A DNA stretch of 10,331 nucleotides from positions 1 to 10,331 of the forward strand of contig JAJFMI010000103.1 of NCBI GenBank assembly GCA_021772235.1, read 5' to 3'. Below, piece by piece: positions 6,728 through 10,331 of this stretch; the first letter of the stretch is position 1, and each line of letters opens with the position of its first letter. Source of the stretch: Chlamydiota bacterium. Its GTDB lineage: Bacteria; Chlamydiota; Chlamydiia; Chlamydiales; JAJFMI01. Position numbers and translations under genes: made by a program. The notes under the pieces were generated by a model. That model made no database searches, was not told where the DNA came from, and worked only from the letters and a program-made list of their open reading frames with translations.

Positions 6728-7158
6728 AGAGATTGAAATTTTTATTTATTTTGGCCTGTTTTTCTCTGCACGCAGAGGTAAAAGAATTCCAGCCCTATTA
6801 TCTACGTTTAGGTAAAACAGTTGAAAGCCCAAAAAAGATCGCAGAGCAACTAGAAATTGTAGAGAAACTTCCCGTCTCATCAGGAGTGAACTGGGGAAAA
6901 TGCACCACTACCCGATCTGTGAAGAGGTCGAGTACGACAAAAGGTTTTTATTTCTACGTTAATGCGGACGATCTTTTACAAATCAAAGGCTACACAGAAG
7001 TCAATGCAGCAGGCATTCGATCAAAGGATGGCCTTGCCCTCTCAACGAAAATTCACCCTCGTCTAAATATGGATGTGAACATGACGACAAACGATATTTT
7101 TCTCCGGCCTAAAAAAGCTAGGCAGTCGTTTGAAACTTCGGTTGCTTGGAAATATTGA
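6724..7158 (+). CDS. Exported protein of unknown function
   Basis: I do not recognise this 144-residue protein. It starts with ATGA overlapping the asd stop, so it is almost certainly cotranslated with asd. Residues 1-17 form a signal peptide (MKRLKFLFILACFSLHA), with cleavage most likely after A17. ILAC at 9-12 loosely resembles a lipobox but would leave an unusually short signal. The mature part is basic, carries one cysteine (C60), and has a stretch GFYFYVNADDLLQIKG (74-89) likely to form strands. The last nine residues FETSVAWKY alternate hydrophobic and polar and end in an aromatic residue, like the terminal strand signal of outer-membrane proteins. The 3' end overlaps the convergent RluA-type gene by 41 bases. 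An envelope or periplasmic location is inferred; function is unknown. Confidence 0.75.
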   Translation: MKRLKFLFILACFSLHAEVKEFQPYYLRLGKTVESPKKIAEQLEIVEKLPVSSGVNWGKCTTTRSVKRSSTTKGFYFYVNADDLLQIKGYTEVNAAGIRSKDGLALSTKIHPRLNMDVNMTTNDIFLRPKKARQSFETSVAWKY

Positions 7159-7753
7159 TCTCTTTCTTTGTCGTGGGATGAACAAATACCATCTCGCCAT
7201 GATGCAAAGCGATCTGCCCCTCTGCACAAGACTTATGACTACCATACTTTTTATCTCCCACAATCGGTGATCCAATTGCAGCTAATTGCGCGCGAATTTG
7301 GTGGTAGCGACCCGTAATAAGCTCAATGCGCAACAAATTTTTTCCCACCACCCTATACCGCAAAATTGCTTCCTTTCCACTCTCACTAACTTCAGCTTTA
7401 TGCGAGCCGTGGAGCAATTTATGCTTAAGCTCTCCGCTTTTGTCTTTCGGTTCCTGATCGACCAAAGCAAAGTAGACTTTTTGAATTTCTCGATTGCGCT
7501 GTTGCTCCTGCAAACGCGAAAGAGCTTTAGAAGTGCGCGCAAAAAGTACGATTCCCGAAACAGGCTTATCCAATCGATGAACAGCATGTAAATAAACAGC
7601 ACCCGGTTTTTCAAAACGCTCTTTTATATATGCTTTTGCGAGCTCTTCCAAAGAATCACTTGAGTTTTCTGTCGGCTGTGTGAGCAAACCTGCTGGTTTG
7701 TTCACAATGAACAGATGATTATCGAGATAGAGAACGCTGTCTGAGAACTTCAT
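7118..7753 (-). CDS. RluA-family RNA pseudouridine synthase
   Basis: It isomerises a uridine to pseudouridine in rRNA or tRNA. The 211 residues are a single RluA-type catalytic domain without an S4 RNA-binding domain. The start MKFSDSVLYLDNHLFIVNKPAG matches the family opening. The catalytic aspartate is in HRLDKPVSG (D62), followed by FARTSKAL (71-78), KVYFALV (92-98) and the uridine-binding block LITGRYHQIRAQL (145-157), then GDKKYG (166-171). The absence of S4 resembles RluA/TruC-like members rather than RluC/RluD. The target base cannot be told from sequence alone. The gene start overlaps the SpoU gene by 35 bases, with no obvious Shine-Dalgarno, which suggests coupling. The 3' end is antisense to the end of the exported-protein gene. 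Confidence 0.92.
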   Translation of the reverse strand: MKFSDSVLYLDNHLFIVNKPAGLLTQPTENSSDSLEELAKAYIKERFEKPGAVYLHAVHRLDKPVSGIVLFARTSKALSRLQEQQRNREIQKVYFALVDQEPKDKSGELKHKLLHGSHKAEVSESGKEAILRYRVVGKNLLRIELITGRYHQIRAQLAAIGSPIVGDKKYGSHKSCAEGQIALHHGEMVFVHPTTKKEINISKQPKFQTTA

Positions 7754-8510
7754 ATAAAATTAAGGTGGTAGCTGAAGCTACGTTTAAGGAGTCGGCAACA
7801 CCGCACATCGGTATGCGCACTTTTATATCTGCGTTGCGTAAATATTCTTCTGAAAGCCCCAGCTGCTCGGTGCCTGCAGCAATGGCGACTGGCTGCGTGA
7901 AATCGACATCTGTGTAGAGCAAATCGGCTTGAGGAGTTGTTGCAACAATTGCAATCCCGCGCTCGCGCAAAAATTGCAATGTCTCCTTTGTTGTCGCCTG
8001 CACAACTGGCTGAGTAAAGAGTGTACCTACACTCGCGCGTACAACATTGGGATTGAAAATATCAGTTCGCGGATCGCAAACAATCACTCCATCAACACCA
8101 ACAGCGTCCGCAGAGCGCAGCATTGTTCCCAAATTTCCCGGTTTCTCAATCGCCTCGCCCAGAAGAAAAAAAGGAGTCTCTTTTTCTGGAAGATCACTTA
8201 GCGTCGAATGTTCTTGTTGCGCAATTGCAATCAAACCATCGGGACGGTCTCGGTAAGAGACCTTAGAAAATAGCGACTCAGAGAGACGCACAATTTCTGC
8301 TCCCCTCCCCGCTATCTCATCAATTAATTCACGTTCGTTATCGCCTAAAAAATGTTCACTAGCAAAATAGAGAATTTCAATAACAAAGTCTTTTGCACGC
8401 GAAAGTTCGCGATACCCTTCAATCAGAAAAGTGGAGCTTTTATCGCGTGTGCGTCGCTCCCGCAAGCGGATTAGGTTTTTAATATGTTCATTTTGGGAAC
8501 TTGTAATCAT
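7719..8510 (-). CDS. SpoU/TrmH-family RNA 2'-O-ribose methyltransferase
   Basis: A SPOUT-class enzyme that methylates a ribose 2'-OH in rRNA or tRNA using SAM bound in a trefoil knot. I prefer the ATG at 8510, which forms an ATGA overlap with the upstream methyltransferase stop and gives MITSSQNEHIKNL, the usual opening of this family. An ATG three codons earlier (8519) is possible. In numbering from 8510 (263 residues) the N-terminal substrate-binding domain spans about 1-100 with FLIEGYRE (28-35). Then come the three SpoU motifs: EKPGNLGTMLRSADA, AAGTEQLGLSE and IPMCGVADSLNVASA. The motif 1 Asn/Arg and motif 3 Asn/Ser are intact. The layout matches RlmB/TsnR-type rRNA methylases, but the target is not assignable. 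From memory the C. trachomatis counterpart is CT403, spoU_1. Confidence 0.93.
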   Translation of the reverse strand: MITSSQNEHIKNLIRLRERRTRDKSSTFLIEGYRELSRAKDFVIEILYFASEHFLGDNERELIDEIAGRGAEIVRLSESLFSKVSYRDRPDGLIAIAQQEHSTLSDLPEKETPFFLLGEAIEKPGNLGTMLRSADAVGVDGVIVCDPRTDIFNPNVVRASVGTLFTQPVVQATTKETLQFLRERGIAIVATTPQADLLYTDVDFTQPVAIAAGTEQLGLSEEYLRNADIKVRIPMCGVADSLNVASATTLILYEVLRQRSLSR

Positions 8511-9313
8511 GGTAGCCATCTCGCGTAAGTGCCCGCAGGCAGTGGAATTTTCGCTTCAATTAATGTTTCACCCGCCTCTACCTCGCCTCTTGCAAAAGTC
8601 TGCTTGAGAAGATTTTGCAAAACAGTTGGTGTAAACCCGGGTGTATGACAGGTAAGAAGAAGAAAGAGCGGTTTATCTGAAAGCAGTTTTTTGCATAAAT
8701 CTAAAAGCTCTCCCATCTCACTCTCTATTTTAAATAACTCTCCATTGGGACCGCGCCCAAAAGTTGGCGGATCGAGAAGAATCGCATCATACTTTCTTTC
8801 GCGGCGCACTTCGCGGCGTAAAAATTTCATTACATCATCTACAATCCAGCGGATAGGCCGATCATTAAGATTGTTAAGATTAGCATTTTCACGCGCCCAT
8901 TCAACCATCGGTTTTGATGCATCAAGATGACAAACCGAAGCACCTGCGCGCGCAGCAGCAAGCGTCGCCGCCCCCGTGTAAGCAAAAAGATTGAGAACAT
9001 TTGCTTTTTTTCCCTGCAGCTTCTCTTCGACCCACAGCCAGTGACTCTCATGCTCAGGGAAAATCCCTAAGTGCCCAAAATCAGAGGGCTCAATTCGAAA
9101 AGTCAATCCAGAGAGTTCAATCTCCCAACTTTTAGGAAGTTTTTCGCGCCCCGTCCATTTATTTGCAGGCGTGCGAGTAAAATGCGCATGGGCATTTTTC
9201 CAAAGTTTAGGATCACTTGGTTTCCAAACAGCAGCGCTAGATGGACGGATAAGTGTCTGTTTTCCAAAACGTTCGAGTTTTTCTTCAAAGCCGGAATCAA
9301 TTAGAGAGTACAT
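8507..9313 (-). CDS. Class I SAM-dependent methyltransferase, RlmI-like
   Basis: A 268-residue Rossmann-fold methyltransferase, probably acting on rRNA. It has motif I LNLFAYTGA (107-115), the ribose-binding acidic residue in HLDASK (D131), VDDVMKFL (158-165) and the catalytic-type DPPTFGRG (181-188), close to the DPP-F motif of RlmI/RlmK 23S rRNA methylases. RlmI of E. coli is longer and has an N-terminal PUA domain. Here the first 100 residues do not show a recognisable PUA, so it is a shorter relative and the substrate (RNA or other) is open. The start is well supported by AAGGGGGG just before the ATG (9317-9324 on the plus strand), the strongest ribosome site seen in the window. It overlaps the cinA stop by 17 bases and the SpoU start by 4. 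From memory it matches C. trachomatis CT404. Confidence 0.9.
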   Translation of the reverse strand: MYSLIDSGFEEKLERFGKQTLIRPSSAAVWKPSDPKLWKNAHAHFTRTPANKWTGREKLPKSWEIELSGLTFRIEPSDFGHLGIFPEHESHWLWVEEKLQGKKANVLNLFAYTGAATLAAARAGASVCHLDASKPMVEWARENANLNNLNDRPIRWIVDDVMKFLRREVRRERKYDAILLDPPTFGRGPNGELFKIESEMGELLDLCKKLLSDKPLFLLLTCHTPGFTPTVLQNLLKQTFARGEVEAGETLIEAKIPLPAGTYARWLP

Positions 9314-9761
9314 CTTCCCCCCTTGTTAAATAGATAAAGAAGGCCCCAATCATAAAACAGCTCGTCTTTTCTATGATCGCTTTACGCGTTTTTTTATGCC
9401 CCATAGGAATAAGACCACTGAGCACCCTTCCATTTTTTTCTCCCATGGCCGCCCAGACCGTCCCAACAGGTTTTTCTTTTGTCCCGCCAAGAGGGCCGGC
9501 AATTCCCGAAACAGCAATTGAGTAGTCGGCATATTGCAAAGCGCCTTTTGCCATTTCGATAACAGTTTCGCGTGAAACAGCGCCTTGGACCTCCAAAGTT
9601 TTAGGAGCAACAGAGAGAAGATTTTCTTTAAAATTGTTGGAGTAGCAGACAATTCCTCCCTGAAAATACTCAGAAGCACCAGAAATTTTTGTTAGCTTTG
9701 CGGCAATATTTCCGCCCGTACAAGATTCGGCAGTAACGAGCTTCTTTTTTCGCTTAATCAT
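9297..9761 (-). CDS. pncC: CinA C-terminal domain / nicotinamide-nucleotide amidohydrolase PncC, N-terminally short
   Basis: PncC deamidates nicotinamide mononucleotide in pyridine-nucleotide salvage. The 154 residues show the family signature AESCTGG (11-17, catalytic serine S13), SGASEYFQGGIVCYSN (27-42), SGIAGP (85-90) and GTVWAA (100-105). Family members normally carry about 25 residues before AESCTGG, forming a first helix; here there are ten. An in-frame TAA at 9782-9780 allows at most six codons (CCA ATT AGC AAA AAT GAG) before this ATG, so the missing helix cannot be recovered by moving the start. The ATG lacks a Shine-Dalgarno, whereas AGGAGAG (9787-9793, complement) is ten bases before an ATT codon at 9776. 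The gene heads the RNA-modification run. Its 5' end abuts a divergent transposase gene. It may be partly damaged, or active with a trimmed N-terminus. Confidence 0.85.
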   Translation of the reverse strand: MIKRKKKLVTAESCTGGNIAAKLTKISGASEYFQGGIVCYSNNFKENLLSVAPKTLEVQGAVSRETVIEMAKGALQYADYSIAVSGIAGPLGGTKEKPVGTVWAAMGEKNGRVLSGLIPMGHKKTRKAIIEKTSCFMIGAFFIYLTRGEDVLSN

Positions 9762-9781
9762 CTCATTTTTGCTAATTGGTT
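9762..9781. other. 20-bp divergent junction between truncated cinA and the transposase gene
   Basis: Only 20 bases separate the two divergent ATG codons, too few to hold normal promoters for both. I see no -10/-35 pair and no target-site duplication inside it. It probably marks the boundary at which the transposase-bearing segment joined the older cinA gene run. Confidence 0.5.
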
Positions 9782-10331
9782 ATGAACTCTCCTACTACAA
9801 ATCCATTCTATGAAAATCTTTCATTGGCTGCACACCGACCTGCACATATGGTTGGATTAAAAGGCGCGTACATGATAACAGGAGCAACTCTTGAGAAGCG
9901 TCATTTATTTCGCTCTAGAAAGCACCTAAGAATTCTAGCCAAGCTACTATTGGAATTGGCCACGAAATATTCCTGTCAGCTGGATGCTTGGGCACTACTT
10001 TCAAATCACTACCACTTCGTTGGGCACTTTACTCATCCGGACCACGCAAAAAAAATCCCTCAGATGATGCAGGAATTTCACTCGAAATCTGCAAGTGAAA
10101 TTAACATAATCGACTCAGTCCATAACCGTCGGGTTTGGTATCAATATTGGGACACTCATCTTCATTTTCAGAAATCTTATATGGCGCGGCTAAAATACGT
10201 CATGGAGAATCCGGTCAAACACGGACTGGTCAAGGACTCAACAGAGTATCCTTGGTGTTCGGCAAGTCACTTCGAGAAAGTAGCCTCTAAGCAATTTCAG
10301 GCATCTGTAGGCCGCTATAAAATAGACCAAC
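9782..10331 (+). CDS. Y1/IS200-like transposase, REP-associated (RAYT) type, partial at the right edge
   Basis: I translated this frame by hand; it is open from ATG 9782 to the window end (183 residues, no stop reached). It is a single-strand DNA transposase of the Y1/HUH class. The histidine pair is in LLSNHYHFVG (H76 and H78). The candidate tyrosine nucleophile is Y139 in LKYVMENPVKHGLV, followed by EYPWCSASHF (155-164), the block typical of REP-associated tyrosine transposases. YMITGATLEKRHLF (30-43) is the first strand region. The usual length of such proteins suggests only a short C-terminal part is missing. There is no clear ribosome site ahead of ATG 9782, and the start is only 20 bases from the divergent cinA start. 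No accessory genes or terminal repeats are visible inside the window. Confidence 0.85.
   Translation, partial: MNSPTTNPFYENLSLAAHRPAHMVGLKGAYMITGATLEKRHLFRSRKHLRILAKLLLELATKYSCQLDAWALLSNHYHFVGHFTHPDHAKKIPQMMQEFHSKSASEINIIDSVHNRRVWYQYWDTHLHFQKSYMARLKYVMENPVKHGLVKDSTEYPWCSASHFEKVASKQFQASVGRYKIDQ

Noticed and set aside
7286..7591. 101-codon plus-strand frame inside the RluA-type gene
   Set aside because: Lies wholly within the conserved pseudouridine synthase core on the opposite strand.
9371..9679. 102-codon minus-strand frame within cinA
   Set aside because: Alternate frame of the CinA domain, which has the recognisable AESCTGG and SGIAGP motifs.
1..10331. tRNA, rRNA, CRISPR arrays, riboswitches or a defence island
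   Set aside because: Nearly all bases are assigned to protein genes; the three gaps (69, 79 and 20 bp) show no such structure, and no repeat-spacer pattern was seen.

Overview
The window most likely comes from a member of the order Chlamydiales outside the genus Chlamydia (Simkania/Parachlamydia-like). The main reason is gene order. Reading leftwards from position 9313 it carries an RlmI-like methyltransferase, a SpoU methylase, lpxK, an SLC1-type amino-acid symporter and a 2-oxoacid dehydrogenase E2. From memory this is the order CT404-CT403-CT402(ycaH/lpxK)-CT401(gltT)-CT400(sucB_2) of Chlamydia trachomatis. Here gmhA, asd, a small exported protein and an RluA-type pseudouridine synthase sit between lpxK and the SpoU gene. 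The assignment is an inference, because no rRNA or marker gene lies in the window. I see no tRNA, rRNA, CRISPR array or intrinsic terminator.

Left part (1-1809, minus strand): two genes joined by an 8-base overlap. One is a 497-residue protein with a signal peptide and two FkbM-type methyltransferase domains, the second apparently degenerate. The other is the start of a signal-peptide-bearing protein with a sulfotransferase PAPS-loop motif, which runs off the left edge. Both belong to families that use cytosolic nucleotide cofactors (SAM, PAPS), yet both look exported. This AT-rich pair is the most unusual part of the window and could be secreted, host-directed modifying enzymes.

Centre (1879-5799, minus strand): a tight run gmhA > lpxK > SLC1 symporter > E2, with 4-base overlaps at the first two junctions and a 2-base gap at the third. 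It joins LPS core/lipid A synthesis to nutrient uptake and central metabolism. From a 79-bp divergent spacer, asd (lysine/diaminopimelate branch) reads rightwards, followed with an ATGA overlap by a 144-residue exported protein of unknown function.

Right part (7118-9761, minus strand): a run of overlapping genes, truncated cinA/pncC > RlmI-like methyltransferase > SpoU methylase > RluA-type pseudouridine synthase. It combines NMN salvage with RNA modification. The run converges on the exported-protein gene with a 41-base 3' overlap. At the far right a Y1/IS200-like (REP-associated type) transposase gene starts only 20 bases from the cinA start, on the opposite strand, and runs off the edge. 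That junction coincides with the missing N-terminal helix of CinA. The only non-coding stretches are 1810-1878, 5800-5878 and 9762-9781, so coding density is very high.
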